Source of the DNA: Acidimicrobiales bacterium MED-G01
Lineage (GTDB): Bacteria; Actinomycetota; Acidimicrobiia; Acidimicrobiales; Poriferisodalaceae
Reading direction: 5' to 3'
Assembly (NCBI GenBank): GCA_002457435.1
Contig: NTLA01000001.1
Location: 62,001 to 126,000 of the forward strand
Length of the DNA stretch: 64,000 bases
Position numbers and translations under genes: made by a program. Shown here in pieces: positions 16,711-27,604 of this stretch. Each line of letters opens with the position of its first letter. The stretch's first letter is position 1. Under the pieces are notes generated by a model that made no database searches, was not told where the DNA came from, and saw only the letters and a program-made list of their open reading frames with translations.

Positions 16711-17406
16711 ATGTCGTCAGATCTGAAGCTTGAGGCTGAAATTGGCCGGAAACACGGGAGTCGCGCTTCTCGGCGTTTGCGACGCGAAGACAAGATTCCG
16801 GCAGTTGTATACGGTCAGGGTTCTGAGCCCTTGCCGGTGACCTTGGACCGACTTAAATTTCGAGCCACGCTGAACGCTGCCGGCCCCAACGCTGTCATCA
16901 CACTTGATGTGGGCGGCAGTGACTATTTGACAATTGTGAAAAATATGCAGCGCGATCCGATAGCCAACCGCGTCACTCATGTCGACTTCATGCTTATTGA
17001 CCTAGATCAGCGCCTGGTTGTTGACGTCCCCATCACACTCGTTGGTGACGCCGTTTTGGTGCGACAAGAAGGGGCTGTGGTGCAGCAACAGATGATGACA
17101 GTCACTGTTGAGGCGCCCGCAGGCAATATTCCTCAAATCTTTGAGGTCGATATTTCCGAGATGTCTATCGACAACCCGGTTCGTGTTTCTGACTTAGAGA
17201 TCGGAAGAGGCGTTGTTCCTCAAGTTGAGGATGACTCGCTCATCGCTATCGGTCAACGCAGCCGCGCTTCGATTGCAGCTGAAGAGGCTGTAGACGAAGA
17301 AGCCGGCGAGCTTGCCGAAGGTGAAGAGCTTGCCGAAGGCGAAGAGGCAGCGGGTAGCGGCGATGAATCCGCCGAAGGCGCTGGCGAAGACAGCCAAGCT
17401 GACTAG
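16711..17406 (+). CDS. rplY: 50S ribosomal protein bL25 (CTC family) with acidic C-terminal tail
   Basis: This is the long CTC form of bL25, the 5S-rRNA-binding protein of the large subunit. The N-terminal 5S-binding domain (about 1-93) has the typical GSRASRRLRREDKIPAVVYG and later NMQRDPIANRVTHVDFMLID. A TL5-type beta domain (about 95-185) follows with VPITLVGDA and VSDLEIGRGV. The last roughly 45 residues form a Glu/Ala/Gly-rich acidic repeat (GELAEGEELAEGEEAAG) common in actinobacterial L25. A candidate -10 hexamer TACAAT lies at about 16636 in the 119-base upstream gap, without a convincing -35. Confidence 0.95.
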   Translation: MSSDLKLEAEIGRKHGSRASRRLRREDKIPAVVYGQGSEPLPVTLDRLKFRATLNAAGPNAVITLDVGGSDYLTIVKNMQRDPIANRVTHVDFMLIDLDQRLVVDVPITLVGDAVLVRQEGAVVQQQMMTVTVEAPAGNIPQIFEVDISEMSIDNPVRVSDLEIGRGVVPQVEDDSLIAIGQRSRASIAAEEAVDEEAGELAEGEELAEGEEAAGSGDESAEGAGEDSQAD

Positions 17407-17408
17407 GC

Positions 17409-18029
17409 GTGTCGGTGTTTCGCCGCGCTGCTCAACGGCGCGGCACTCCGGCTGAGTACCTAGTAGTAGGACTCGGCAACCCGGGTGACAAGTTTCTAGG
17501 CACTCGACACAACCTTGGGTATGAGGTTGTGGAGAAGATGGCTGAGCGCGAATCAATCTCGCTAGATACCTCGAAACCCAGTCGCTCCCGGATCGCTGTC
17601 ATCAATCTTTTAGGAAAGCGGGTGGTTCTCGCATGCCCCACGACCTTCATGAATTTGAGTGGAGACGCCGTGGCATCGCTGATCCGGCGCAATGGAGTCC
17701 AAGATGTTGGTTGTGTCATCGTGGTGCATGATGAGCTCGACCTGCAGCCTGGGCGAGTCAAAGTCAAACAGGGAGGATCATCAGCAGGTCACAATGGGCT
17801 GAAGTCCATCCGACAACATGTTGGTGTCGACGATTTTGTGCGGATCAGAATAGGGATAGGAAAACCCACAGATCCCCAAAATGGCAGAAATTGGGTTCTC
17901 AGAAGGCCGTCTCCGGAAGACCGCTCGCGACTTGACGCGGCGGTAAAGACCGGGGTCGACGCAATCGAGATGATCTTGACGGATGGCGTCGAGCGGGCGA
18001 TGAACAACATAAATGGCCTTCAATCGTGA
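17409..18029 (+). CDS. pth: Peptidyl-tRNA hydrolase
   Basis: Pth releases peptides from peptidyl-tRNA that drops off ribosomes. The motifs are YLVVGLGNPGDKFLGTRHNLGY (with the Asn and catalytic His), CPTTFMNLSGDAV, VVHDELDLQPGRVKVKQGGSSAGHNGLKSI (with the essential Asp and Asn) and FVRIRIGIGKP. The 206-residue length is normal, with a short basic N-terminal extension (SVFRRAAQRRGTP). It starts with GTG two bases after the rplY stop, and its stop overlaps the GTG start of mfd (GTGA), so the three genes are probably cotranscribed. Confidence 0.96.
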   Translation: MSVFRRAAQRRGTPAEYLVVGLGNPGDKFLGTRHNLGYEVVEKMAERESISLDTSKPSRSRIAVINLLGKRVVLACPTTFMNLSGDAVASLIRRNGVQDVGCVIVVHDELDLQPGRVKVKQGGSSAGHNGLKSIRQHVGVDDFVRIRIGIGKPTDPQNGRNWVLRRPSPEDRSRLDAAVKTGVDAIEMILTDGVERAMNNINGLQS

Positions 18030-21000
18030 CTTCGGATGGCGCCTTAGCCGGGTTGCCGCGTCAATTAGCTGATGATCAAGTTCTGCAACAACTACTCGGC
18101 AAAAAAAACGCTGAAGTAGTAGTCGCTGACGCGGCCCGAGCTTTTTTTGTGGCAGGACTCGCTGACATAAGCAGCAAGAGGCCACTCGTGGTGGTCACAT
18201 CAACAGTGAGAGAAGCGGAAACCCTATGTGATGACCTTGATGTTTGGGTGGGAAAAGAACGAGTTCGATATTTCCCCGCATGGGAAACACTGCCATTCGA
18301 GCGGGTAAGTCCGGCGACAGAGACCATGGGGAAACGTTTCGAACTACTAAATCGACTGCAATCGCCAAACCCTCCTGATGTCGTGGTAGTGCCAGTGCGG
18401 GCGCTTCTGCAGCGGATAAACCCAGAGGTCCGAGACGTTCAACTCTTGGAATTGCATCGCGGCTCAAGAGCGGACCTATCAGAGCTTTCGCGATCGTTAG
18501 TGGCAAAGGGGTATCGGCGCGAATTTCAAGTCGAACACAGAGGTGAATTTGCGATCAGAGGCGGGATTCTCGATATTTTCCCGTCAACGAGTACTTCCCC
18601 GGTCAGGGCTGATCTATGGGGCGACGAAGTCGAACGTTTGAGTGAATTTTCGATTTCCAACCAAAGGTCAACTGCTGAGATTCAGTCAGTGATTATTGCT
18701 CCTGCACGCGAATTGTTGCCAACTAGGCAGGTTCGAGAACGAGCCCTTGAGCTATTAGAAACAGAACCTTGGGGTCGGGAGCAATGGGAGCGTTTGGCCT
18801 CAGGAGAGTTTTTTGACGGAATGGAGTCTTGGCTGCCGTGGTTGACCAGCGAGGAGCTGATCCTTGGCGACATGCTTCAATCGAATGCACTCGTCCTACT
18901 ACTTGACCCTAAACGATTGAAAGACCGTTCATCGGAGCTAATAGCGGAAGAGGAGGATCTAGCTCGGACACTTGCGACTACTTGGCAAGCATTAGATTTG
19001 GTTGGAAAACCCCAAACCTTTCCCAGGCTCCATGTGCCCTTTGACCGTGTTCTCAGTGAATGCGTTTCCAATGTCTGGACCGTGACTAATACTGCGTCAG
19101 GCCCAGCTAAAAATAGGTTCGAAACGATGCCTTGGGAGACGATCGCCGGCACCCCGGACCGTCTACTCAACCAAATTAGAGATCTATCCGTTCGGCCTAG
19201 CCAGCGGCTAGTTGTCGCAGCTAGCGGCCAAGGGTCTGCTCAGAGAATGGCTGACACGCTGCGCACAGAAAATATTGAACTCCAAGTGCATGAAGCTGGA
19301 TCGTATATAGGACAAGCCGGTGGACATGTGGTGGCAGCGCCCATCGAGAACGGTTTTATCGCTCCGGGTCTTTCAATCGCGGTGTTGACTGAAAGAGACA
19401 TAACCGGTCGGCGGAGAACTCATCGAGCGGTTCGACCGGCACAAGGTTCCCAGCGCACTTTTGAAGATCTACAAAAAGGTGACTACGTCGTGCACCACCA
19501 CCACGGTGTTGCCCGATATATCGGGATGGAACATAGAACCCTCATGGGTTCTGAACGTGATTATTTGGTTCTGGATTTCAAAGGCACAGACAAGTTGTAT
19601 TTACCCAGCGACCAGATAGAACTGATTCGCCCCTACATAGGAGGGGAAACACCGACCCTAAGCCGCATGGGCGGAACCGATTTCGCCAGACAAAAAGATC
19701 GTGTGCGTAGTGCTGTTGCCGAGATAGCCCAAGAGCTGGTGGTGCTGTACCAGTCGCGGTTGCACACATCGGGGCACTCTTTTCCCGCTGACACACCTTG
19801 GATGAGAGAACTTTCTGAATCGTTCACTTTCGAAGAAACCCCCGATCAATTAACAGCTATTCAAGAGGTCCTTTCTGACATGGAATCGCCGCATCCCATG
19901 GATCGCCTAATTTGCGGAGACGTAGGTTTCGGCAAAACAGAAGTAGCCATGCGAGCTGCTTTCAGCGCTATGGGTGAAGGCAAACAAGTTGCGGTATTAG
20001 TCCCCACGACCCTTCTAGCGCAACAACATCACCAAACCTTCGAAGATAGATTTGCCGCCCACCCAGTCAGGGTCGAAGCTCTCAGTCGCTTTCTCACTCC
20101 TGCACAACAGAGAAAGGTTGTGACCGAAGTTGCAGACGGAACAGTTGACGTACTGATTGGAACGCATCGCCTGTTGTCAGAAGACGTAAGGTTCAAAAAC
20201 CTTGGCCTTTTGGTCATTGATGAGGAACAACGATTCGGTGTGGTTCATAAGGAAGCGATAAAAAAATTCAAGACTGACGTAGATGTGCTGACTCTAAGTG
20301 CGACTCCGATCCCACGTACCCTGGAAATGAGTCTCACCGGTATAAGAGATCTGTCTCTATTGCAGACAGCGCCAGCCGAACGGCTTCCCATCCTCACTCA
20401 CGTCGGCGAATACGATGAGCGAGCCGTGGCTGAGGCAATTCGTCGTGAGCTTCTTCGTGAAGGTCAAGTGTTTTTCGTCCACAACAGAGTCGAAGACATC
20501 TCAGACGTAGCGGAGCGACTGCGAGAGATGGTCCCAGAAGCGCGCATTGGTGTAGCCCACGGCCAAATGGATGAAGGCTCTCTGGAACAAGTGGTCATAG
20601 ATTTCTGGGAGCGAACCTATGACGTTCTCGTTTGCACCACGATCATCGAATCAGGCATTGATATGCCAAGCGTCAATACGCTTGTCGTTGACAGAGCAGA
20701 CCTTATGGGACTTGGCCAGCTGCATCAGCTTCGCGGTCGGGTTGGAAGATCTGGGCAGCGAGCCTACGCGTACCTGTTTTTCCCGGCGAACAGGGTCTTG
20801 ACCGAAAAAGCTTTTGAAAGATTAAAGACGATCGGAGAATCCACTCAGCTCGGCTCAGGTTTCAGAATAGCAATGCGCGACCTTGAGATAAGAGGTGCCG
20901 GTAATTTGCTTGGAGGCGCCCAGTCAGGTCACATCGCTGCAGTGGGTTACGACCTTTACTGCGAGATGGTGACTGAAGCAGTCGCCGAGTTGAGAGGCGA

Positions 21001-21466
21001 GGGCAGCCAACGAGTACAAGAAATAAACATTGATTTGCCGATCAGAGCGTATTTGCCAGATGACTACGTAGAAGCTGAAGAACAGCGTCTTGAGGCATAT
21101 CGGAGGCTCGCCAATGTATGCGAACTCATCGAAGTTGCCGACATAGAAGCGGAATGGATTGACAGGTATGGCCCAGTCCCAGACCCGGCGAAGACGCTTC
21201 TTCACATAGCGTTGCTCAGATCTGAATGTGTCCGTTTGGAAGTAACCGATGTCAGTGTTGCCAACCGCAACCGAATCAGAATCTCCCCTCTCGAGCTGAC
21301 CCAAAGTGAACAGGTTCGTTATAAGCGATTAATCAACGACGGCCCGTATAGCGGTGGCACCTATAAACACGAATTTTTTGAACTCACAATTCACTCAGAG
21401 AATGTGAGTTCGAGTCTGCCTGGAGAGGTGTTTAGCTTTCTTCGTGAGCTTCGACCCACCAAATAG
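18026..21466 (+). CDS. mfd: Transcription-repair coupling factor Mfd
   Basis: Mfd removes RNA polymerase stalled at DNA lesions and recruits UvrA. Domains in order are a UvrB-like N-terminal module (about 1-400, with the [13 protein letters not shown] and [14 protein letters not shown] segments), the CarD-like RNA-polymerase-interaction domain (about 475-550, [17 protein letters not shown] and KLYLPSDQ), and the superfamily 2 translocase. In the translocase Walker A is GDVGFGKTE (about 631), the DEEQ box is in [10 protein letters not shown] (about 731), and LSATPIPRT and RVGRSG follow. The C-terminal TRCF domain completes it. The length of 1146 residues is full. A GTG start overlaps the pth stop. 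Confidence 0.97.
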   Translation: MTSDGALAGLPRQLADDQVLQQLLGKKNAEVVVADAARAFFVAGLADISSKRPLVVVTSTVREAETLCDDLDVWVGKERVRYFPAWETLPFERVSPATETMGKRFELLNRLQSPNPPDVVVVPVRALLQRINPEVRDVQLLELHRGSRADLSELSRSLVAKGYRREFQVEHRGEFAIRGGILDIFPSTSTSPVRADLWGDEVERLSEFSISNQRSTAEIQSVIIAPARELLPTRQVRERALELLETEPWGREQWERLASGEFFDGMESWLPWLTSEELILGDMLQSNALVLLLDPKRLKDRSSELIAEEEDLARTLATTWQALDLVGKPQTFPRLHVPFDRVLSECVSNVWTVTNTASGPAKNRFETMPWETIAGTPDRLLNQIRDLSVRPSQRLVVAASGQGSAQRMADTLRTENIELQVHEAGSYIGQAGGHVVAAPIENGFIAPGLSIAVLTERDITGRRRTHRAVRPAQGSQRTFEDLQKGDYVVHHHHGVARYIGMEHRTLMGSERDYLVLDFKGTDKLYLPSDQIELIRPYIGGETPTLSRMGGTDFARQKDRVRSAVAEIAQELVVLYQSRLHTSGHSFPADTPWMRELSESFTFEETPDQLTAIQEVLSDMESPHPMDRLICGDVGFGKTEVAMRAAFSAMGEGKQVAVLVPTTLLAQQHHQTFEDRFAAHPVRVEALSRFLTPAQQRKVVTEVADGTVDVLIGTHRLLSEDVRFKNLGLLVIDEEQRFGVVHKEAIKKFKTDVDVLTLSATPIPRTLEMSLTGIRDLSLLQTAPAERLPILTHVGEYDERAVAEAIRRELLREGQVFFVHNRVEDISDVAERLREMVPEARIGVAHGQMDEGSLEQVVIDFWERTYDVLVCTTIIESGIDMPSVNTLVVDRADLMGLGQLHQLRGRVGRSGQRAYAYLFFPANRVLTEKAFERLKTIGESTQLGSGFRIAMRDLEIRGAGNLLGGAQSGHIAAVGYDLYCEMVTEAVAELRGEGSQRVQEINIDLPIRAYLPDDYVEAEEQRLEAYRRLANVCELIEVADIEAEWIDRYGPVPDPAKTLLHIALLRSECVRLEVTDVSVANRNRIRISPLELTQSEQVRYKRLINDGPYSGGTYKHEFFELTIHSENVSSSLPGEVFSFLRELRPTK

Positions 21467-21492
21467 GACATTCAACCCGTACCATTTCGAGC

Positions 21493-22455
21493 GTGGTAGT
21501 TAACAGCGGCAAAAACCTAAAGAGCACAGTCCTACTATCGGCCTTTGTGTTGGTTATGACACTCTCGGGCTGCGGCGACAATCCCGGTTCGGTTACTGGA
21601 TCCAGCCGAGATGAGATTTTCGACCGCATCGATCAAGACGGTGATGGTGTCGCGCTTCGCAGCGACTACGAAATGGCACTTTCATTGATGGACCCGACGA
21701 AAGTCGCAGCTTCCTACCCAGGAGGTGAACTCTCCATTGCTTCAGTGCTAGAGAGTCTCACCGAGTCGCCGCCCAGTCGCCTCCTCGATCCTGACAATCC
21801 AACAACCGAGATGTTTCTTGCCCGTCTAACGTCAATGCTGCGGCTTCGTTTGGCAGCAGTAGTTATCGATGACGCAGGATTTGAGATCGATTTTGAGGTA
21901 GACGACGAAAATTTGAATTCACAAGTTCAGGAACGACTCTCCGGTGAATTCGAAGAGTGGGCGCAAGCCCATGCTCTTGCCGCAGACCCACGCCTAGAAA
22001 AGTTTGCTACGCCACACTGCATCACTCTCATAGCCACTGAAACCGAGTCTGAAACCAACGTCGCTAAGAAAAGACTTGAGGCTGGGGAGTCGGCCCCAGT
22101 AGTTGCCTCAGAAGTCAACGCTCAAGGCGCTGCACGGTGGCCGAATGGCGACGTTGGGTGCGCGGACTTACTTACGTGGGCGAACACATTTGGCGAAAGT
22201 GCAGCGCCCCTTGGAGAAATGGGAGCGGGAGATATATCTGAGATCGTCTCAATGCCATCAGACTTCAGTGCGACTGGCCGTTTGTGGCTAATTTTCTATG
22301 TCCGAGAACTCCGAAACGAAGAAGCGAACCCAGCAGCACTTGGTCCTTTCGCCCAAACGGTATTAGCGGACCTGGTAGTTGAATACGACGTTACGGTGGA
22401 CCCAGGATTAGGAAATTGGGACTCCGACGGCCTATCTGTAACACCGAGTCGGTAG
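21493..22455 (+). CDS. Lipoprotein with diverged parvulin-type (PpiC/SurA-like) domain
   Basis: This is an exported lipoprotein. The N-terminus has a hydrophobic core and the lipobox LSGCG (Cys about 26-28). A middle helical region (about 30-170) resembles the SurA/PrsA chaperone N-domain. The segment HCITLIATETESETNVAKKRLEAGE...ARWPNGDVGCADLL (about 175-235) follows the parvulin layout (xILVxTExEAxxxxxxLxxGExFxxxAxE...GGDLG). It may therefore be a peptidyl-prolyl isomerase-like foldase, although several conserved positions are altered. It lies between mfd and mazG; the corresponding M. tuberculosis region has lipoprotein LpqU nearby, which is not obviously homologous. The start is a GTG at 21493. 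Catalytic competence is uncertain. Confidence 0.65.
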   Translation: MVVNSGKNLKSTVLLSAFVLVMTLSGCGDNPGSVTGSSRDEIFDRIDQDGDGVALRSDYEMALSLMDPTKVAASYPGGELSIASVLESLTESPPSRLLDPDNPTTEMFLARLTSMLRLRLAAVVIDDAGFEIDFEVDDENLNSQVQERLSGEFEEWAQAHALAADPRLEKFATPHCITLIATETESETNVAKKRLEAGESAPVVASEVNAQGAARWPNGDVGCADLLTWANTFGESAAPLGEMGAGDISEIVSMPSDFSATGRLWLIFYVRELRNEEANPAALGPFAQTVLADLVVEYDVTVDPGLGNWDSDGLSVTPSR

Positions 22456-22462
22456 TCCTGCA

Positions 22463-23530
22463 TTGTCGGAAATCGTTATTGGTGGACTAGGCCCCGGGAG
22501 TAAGGACCTAGTGTCAGATGCAGTTCACCGACTGACGAAGAGCCACACCACATTTTTGCGCACGCGCAAGCACCCAAGCGCTGATGCATTTGCCGACTTG
22601 GATTCTTTCGACCACCTCTACGAATCACACCAGTCAGTACTAGAGGTCTATGAAGCCATAACTGAGCAGTTGGTGTTGGAGGCAATAGAGCGGGGAACGA
22701 TTGGCTATCTGGTGCCGGGTTCACCGTTAATTGCGGAGCGAACGGTTGACCTTCTCCGCCAACGCAAGGAAGTCAGTATCAAAGTTCTTCCCAGCGTTTC
22801 CTTCATTGATCTTGCTTGGGAAAGACTTCATGTTGACCCCGTGGACCGAGGAGTCACAATCGTTGATGGACAAAGCTTCGAGACTGAAGTTGCGAGACTG
22901 AGTGGCCCTCTGTTAGTTGCGCAATGTGACAACAGGTTCGTACTTTCAGATATCAAGCTGTCGCTCGAGGTCGAGAACCCACCGAAAGTAACGGTGCTTC
23001 AGCGTTTAGGCCTGGATGACGAAGCAATTTTTGAAGTCGAATGGGAAAATCTAGATCGGGAATTCGAACCGGACCCGCTCACGTCTCTTTGGATTCCGGA
23101 GCTACCTCTTTCTGGCCCGGTCGGATCGATACTGGAGTTGTACGCCCTCGTTCGTCGGCTTCGCAAAGAATGCCCTTGGGACCGGGACCAAACTCCTTCT
23201 AGTTTGATCCCCGGACTTCTCGAGGAAGCGAACGAGGTCGTGGAGGCCATTGAGTTGATCGAAAGTGACGAAGGGTCGCTAGACGATTTGATTGAAGAGC
23301 TCGGTGACTTGCTGTTTCACATAATGATGCAGGGTGCAATTGGTGAAGAAGGACAAACCTTTGGCATGGCAGATGTGGCTCACGGGATTCGAGACAAGAT
23401 GATCCGGCGACATCCACACATATTTGCCAGAGACCCTGATGCGCCGATGCCATCCAAGGAACAGTTAGCTGAGCAATGGGCAGCGATCAAGGCCGCTGAA
23501 GGAGCCGAAGCAAAAAACTCGAGGAAGTAG
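22463..23530 (+). CDS. mazG: MazG nucleotide pyrophosphohydrolase fused to tetrapyrrole-methylase-like domain
   Basis: This two-domain protein is of the YabN/MazG type. Residues about 1-200 form a SAM-methylase-like domain beginning VIGGLGPGSKDLV, with VPGSPLIAERTVDLL. Residues about 225-350 form the MazG all-alpha NTP pyrophosphohydrolase: LRKECPWDRDQTPSSL, then the metal-binding pairs in LLEEANEVVEAI and LIEELGDLLFHIMM, and KMIRRHPHIF. MazG clears non-canonical or excess NTPs and in mycobacteria protects against oxidised dCTP. The start is TTG at 22463, seven bases after the lipoprotein stop. The order mfd-x-mazG-eno is conserved in actinobacteria. Confidence 0.93.
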   Translation: MSEIVIGGLGPGSKDLVSDAVHRLTKSHTTFLRTRKHPSADAFADLDSFDHLYESHQSVLEVYEAITEQLVLEAIERGTIGYLVPGSPLIAERTVDLLRQRKEVSIKVLPSVSFIDLAWERLHVDPVDRGVTIVDGQSFETEVARLSGPLLVAQCDNRFVLSDIKLSLEVENPPKVTVLQRLGLDDEAIFEVEWENLDREFEPDPLTSLWIPELPLSGPVGSILELYALVRRLRKECPWDRDQTPSSLIPGLLEEANEVVEAIELIESDEGSLDDLIEELGDLLFHIMMQGAIGEEGQTFGMADVAHGIRDKMIRRHPHIFARDPDAPMPSKEQLAEQWAAIKAAEGAEAKNSRK

Positions 23531-23575
23531 AAGGTATAGACAGGAGTTCTATTGCGGAGCAGGGGTAGGTACCGA

Positions 23576-23624
23576 AGGCTGACAAAGCCTGAGGTGTGCA
23601 GTCTCCATTGCTCCCACTCGGAGC
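23576..23624 (+). promoter_or_regulatory. Structured leader upstream of eno (two small hairpins)
   Basis: The 155-base gap before eno contains two short perfect stem-loops: AGGCT-gacaa-AGCCT (23576-23590) and GCTCC-cactc-GGAGC (23610-23624). A consensus-like -35 hexamer TTGACA follows at 23637-23642, but the hexamer 17 bases further on (TTCGAA) is a poor -10. The hairpins could be a weak terminator for mazG or part of an eno leader. No known riboswitch is recognisable. Confidence 0.25.
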
Positions 23625-23640
23625 TACCATTCAATGTTGA

Positions 23641-25411
<1,771 letters not shown>

Positions 25412-25421
25412 GAGCTTCTTG

Positions 25422-25979
25422 TTATGCGTCGCTCATTACGCGAAAGGCTCGCTCCACCACAACTTCCCTGTGCTTGTTGGGATCAACGCCGCGCTGTTCA
25501 AGCGAGAGTCTGATGATGCCAACAGCCCCGGCAGCTCGCATCCTGTCCTCAACCGATGGGTCGGGACCAACTAAGTAGGCGTAAAAGTCGCGGGCTTGGC
25601 TGCGCAGTCGCTGTCCGATAGGGCTGTGTTGAATAGCAGCGTCGTTATAAACCAGTCGGAACACGTGGATGTCATCTGCTAGCAAGTCGTAGTACTGACT
25701 GAGTGCTTCTCGCATTGACTCAGGGCTTTGATCGAATTCGCTGATCCTCTTCAGCAAGTCGTCGCTACCATCGTGAAGCTTGGCGGCGAGGCCCTCCAGG
25801 ACATCGTTTTTTGAGGCGAAGTGGTAATACAGCGCTGCCGGGGTGATGTTTAAGGTCGCGGTCAATTGCCGAATTGATGTGCCGTCATAGCCATGTTCTG
25901 CGAACAGTTCGCGAGCGTTCTCTAAAATTTGGTTCTTGGTATTCGCCGTCTGTTGGAGATCCGTTTCAACCGCTGACAT
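25422..25979 (-). CDS. TetR-family transcriptional regulator
   Basis: This one-component repressor has an N-terminal helix-turn-helix at about residues 15-60: TKNQILENARELFAEHGYDGTSIRQLTATLNITPAALYYHF, with the classic YYHF end, followed by SKNDVLEGL. The C-terminal ligand domain has no recognisable subfamily. I prefer ATG at 25979; a TTG at 25988 would add three residues. It is divergent from the coxS/coxM genes across a 251-base gap containing an 11-base palindrome close to its start. It is therefore a candidate autorepressor and regulator of the Mo-hydroxylase block. This is the first gene of the block that interrupts the conserved ftsB-DUF501 order. Confidence 0.88.
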   Translation of the reverse strand: MSAVETDLQQTANTKNQILENARELFAEHGYDGTSIRQLTATLNITPAALYYHFASKNDVLEGLAAKLHDGSDDLLKRISEFDQSPESMREALSQYYDLLADDIHVFRLVYNDAAIQHSPIGQRLRSQARDFYAYLVGPDPSVEDRMRAAGAVGIIRLSLEQRGVDPNKHREVVVERAFRVMSDA

Positions 25980-25999
25980 GCCTAGCAACTTATCTAACT

Positions 26000-26036
26000 C
26001 TTATTTGAAATAGATGGTCATAGCCCTCAAAATAAG
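26000..26036. promoter_or_regulatory. Candidate TetR operator region
   Basis: Between the divergent TetR gene and coxS there is an 11-base palindrome TATTT-g-AAATA (26002-26012), 23 bases upstream of the regulator's start. An overlapping longer inverted repeat has arms CTTATTT (26000-26006) and AAATAAG (26030-26036). The region is AT-rich against its surroundings. Operator function is inferred from position and symmetry only. A further 5-bp repeat, TCAAT/ATTGA, lies at 26169-26186, closer to coxS. Confidence 0.28.
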
Positions 26037-26230
26037 TAAAACTTCATATTGGAAACTTTAAACGCAAGGTTCAATGGCCCATGGGAAGGCTTCGTTATGA
26101 ATCCCCCTCTCCGCGATCTTTGTGAAATGAATCGAAGAAGTGTGGCATTCGGTGAGGCACTAAGGCCTTCAATAGGGCATGATTGAGGCCGACCTAAGGG
26201 TCACCCTGCTGTTGGAGGAAGGGAACAACT

Positions 26231-26698
26231 GTGGAACTCAGCGTCACCGTAAATGGAACGGGCCGTGTAAGCGAAGTCGAGCCCAGAACGTTACTCGTCT
26301 ACTACCTGCGCGACGAACTCGGGCTTACTGGCACGAACGTTGGATGTGATACGTCCTCGTGTGGGGCATGTACGGTCCACGTGAACGGCGAGTCAGTGAA
26401 AGCCTGCACGATGTTGGCGGTTCAAGCCGATGGTCAGGAAGTGACAACGATCGAGGGTCTTGCTCCCTCATCCGACGAACTTCATCCGATGCAGGAGAGC
26501 TTTCAAAATAACCACGGCCTGCAATGTGGATACTGCACCCCTGGCATGGTGATGGCCGCCTGTTCGTTGCTTGATGAAAACCCTGCACCTACCGAAGACG
26601 AGGTTCGAGAAGGACTCGAAGGGAATCTTTGTAGGTGCACCGGTTACCACAATATTGTCAAAGCGGTCCTGGCCTGCAGTGGCCAGGACGTGAGTTGA
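26231..26698 (+). CDS. Molybdenum hydroxylase small subunit, 2 x [2Fe-2S] (CoxS/CutS type)
   Basis: This is the iron-sulfur subunit of a CO/xanthine-dehydrogenase-family molybdenum hydroxylase; it passes electrons from the Mo site to FAD. Eight cysteines are in canonical positions: the plant-ferredoxin cluster C39, C44, C47 and C59 ([14 protein letters not shown]...KAC), and the second cluster C99, C102, C134 and C136 (QCGYCTPGM and NLCRCTGY). The length of 155 residues is standard. The GTG start follows a strong ribosome-binding site (GGAGGAAGGG). The medium subunit follows after 12 bases. Unusually, no large catalytic subunit gene is adjacent. Confidence 0.93.
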   Translation: MELSVTVNGTGRVSEVEPRTLLVYYLRDELGLTGTNVGCDTSSCGACTVHVNGESVKACTMLAVQADGQEVTTIEGLAPSSDELHPMQESFQNNHGLQCGYCTPGMVMAACSLLDENPAPTEDEVREGLEGNLCRCTGYHNIVKAVLACSGQDVS

Positions 26699-26710
26699 AA
26701 GGCTAATTAA

Positions 26711-27538
26711 ATGATTCCAGCTGCCTTTGACTACAAGAAAGCCGGCTCATCAGAAGAGGCGATTGCCCTAATCGTTGAGCATGGAGACGAAGCGAAGTTA
26801 CTTGCGGGAGGTCATTCGCTCATACCGATGATGAAGTTGCGGCTAGCCGTACCTAGCGTCCTCGTCGACATCGCTGGCGTTGAAGACCTCAGCTATATAG
26901 ACGACCGTGGAGATCACATAGCAATTGGAGCGCTGACCAAGCATCGCAGCTTGGAAACTAGTGATCTTTTAATAGCGGAATGCCCACTTCTCGCTCATGT
27001 CGCGAGCAAGGTCGGCGATCCTCAAGTCCGGCATCGAGGAACTCTGGGCGGTTCACTTGCCCACTCTGACCCTGCGTCAGATTTACCAGCCGCCGTTTTG
27101 GCTTTAGGAGGTTCGCTTGTTGCTGAAGGACCTAATGGCCAACGTGAGATTGCTGTAGCTGACTTCTTTACTGGTTACTTTGAGTCAGCCCTGTCTGATG
27201 ACGAGATGCTTACAGAAGTGCGAGTCCCGAAAGCACCGGGAGCTTCGTGGAGCTATCAAAAGTTTAATCGGCGAGCACAGGACTGGGCGATTGTGGGAGT
27301 GGCTGCGGTCGAAGTCCACGGTGCGGCACAAATCGCATTGGTGAACATGGGTTCAACGCCCCTCCGGGCTGAAGCCGTTGAGGCGGCGTTAGCGGGAGGA
27401 GCTGGAGCGGCAGAAGCGGCGGAAGCAGCAGCTGATGGAACTGATGCTCCCACCGATCTCAACGCTTCACCCGAGTATCGGGACCACTTGGCTCGCGTTC
27501 TTACCAAACGGGCCTTGGAAGCTAGCGGTATTTCATAA
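26711..27538 (+). CDS. Molybdenum hydroxylase FAD-binding medium subunit (CoxM/CutM type)
   Basis: This FAD-binding subunit is partner to the preceding 2Fe-2S protein. The flavin motifs are AGGHSLIPMMKLRLA (about residues 32-46) and HRGTLGGSLAHSDPASDLPAA (about 108-128). In classical CO dehydrogenase medium subunits these are AGGHSLxPxMKLR and TxGGxxAHxDPAxDxPA. The C-terminal CO-dehydrogenase FAD domain has an Ala-rich segment (GAGAAEAAEAAADG) near residue 230. The length of 275 residues fits. The M-S or S-M pair is normally followed by the roughly 800-residue Mo-binding subunit. Here a convergent SDR follows instead. Confidence 0.93.
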   Translation: MIPAAFDYKKAGSSEEAIALIVEHGDEAKLLAGGHSLIPMMKLRLAVPSVLVDIAGVEDLSYIDDRGDHIAIGALTKHRSLETSDLLIAECPLLAHVASKVGDPQVRHRGTLGGSLAHSDPASDLPAAVLALGGSLVAEGPNGQREIAVADFFTGYFESALSDDEMLTEVRVPKAPGASWSYQKFNRRAQDWAIVGVAAVEVHGAAQIALVNMGSTPLRAEAVEAALAGGAGAAEAAEAAADGTDAPTDLNASPEYRDHLARVLTKRALEASGIS

Positions 27539-27604
27539 GCTCCGCGGTGGTTGGCGGAGCAATAAAGCAAATAATCAGGAACTATGACTGGTTGGCGCGC
27601 CCGG

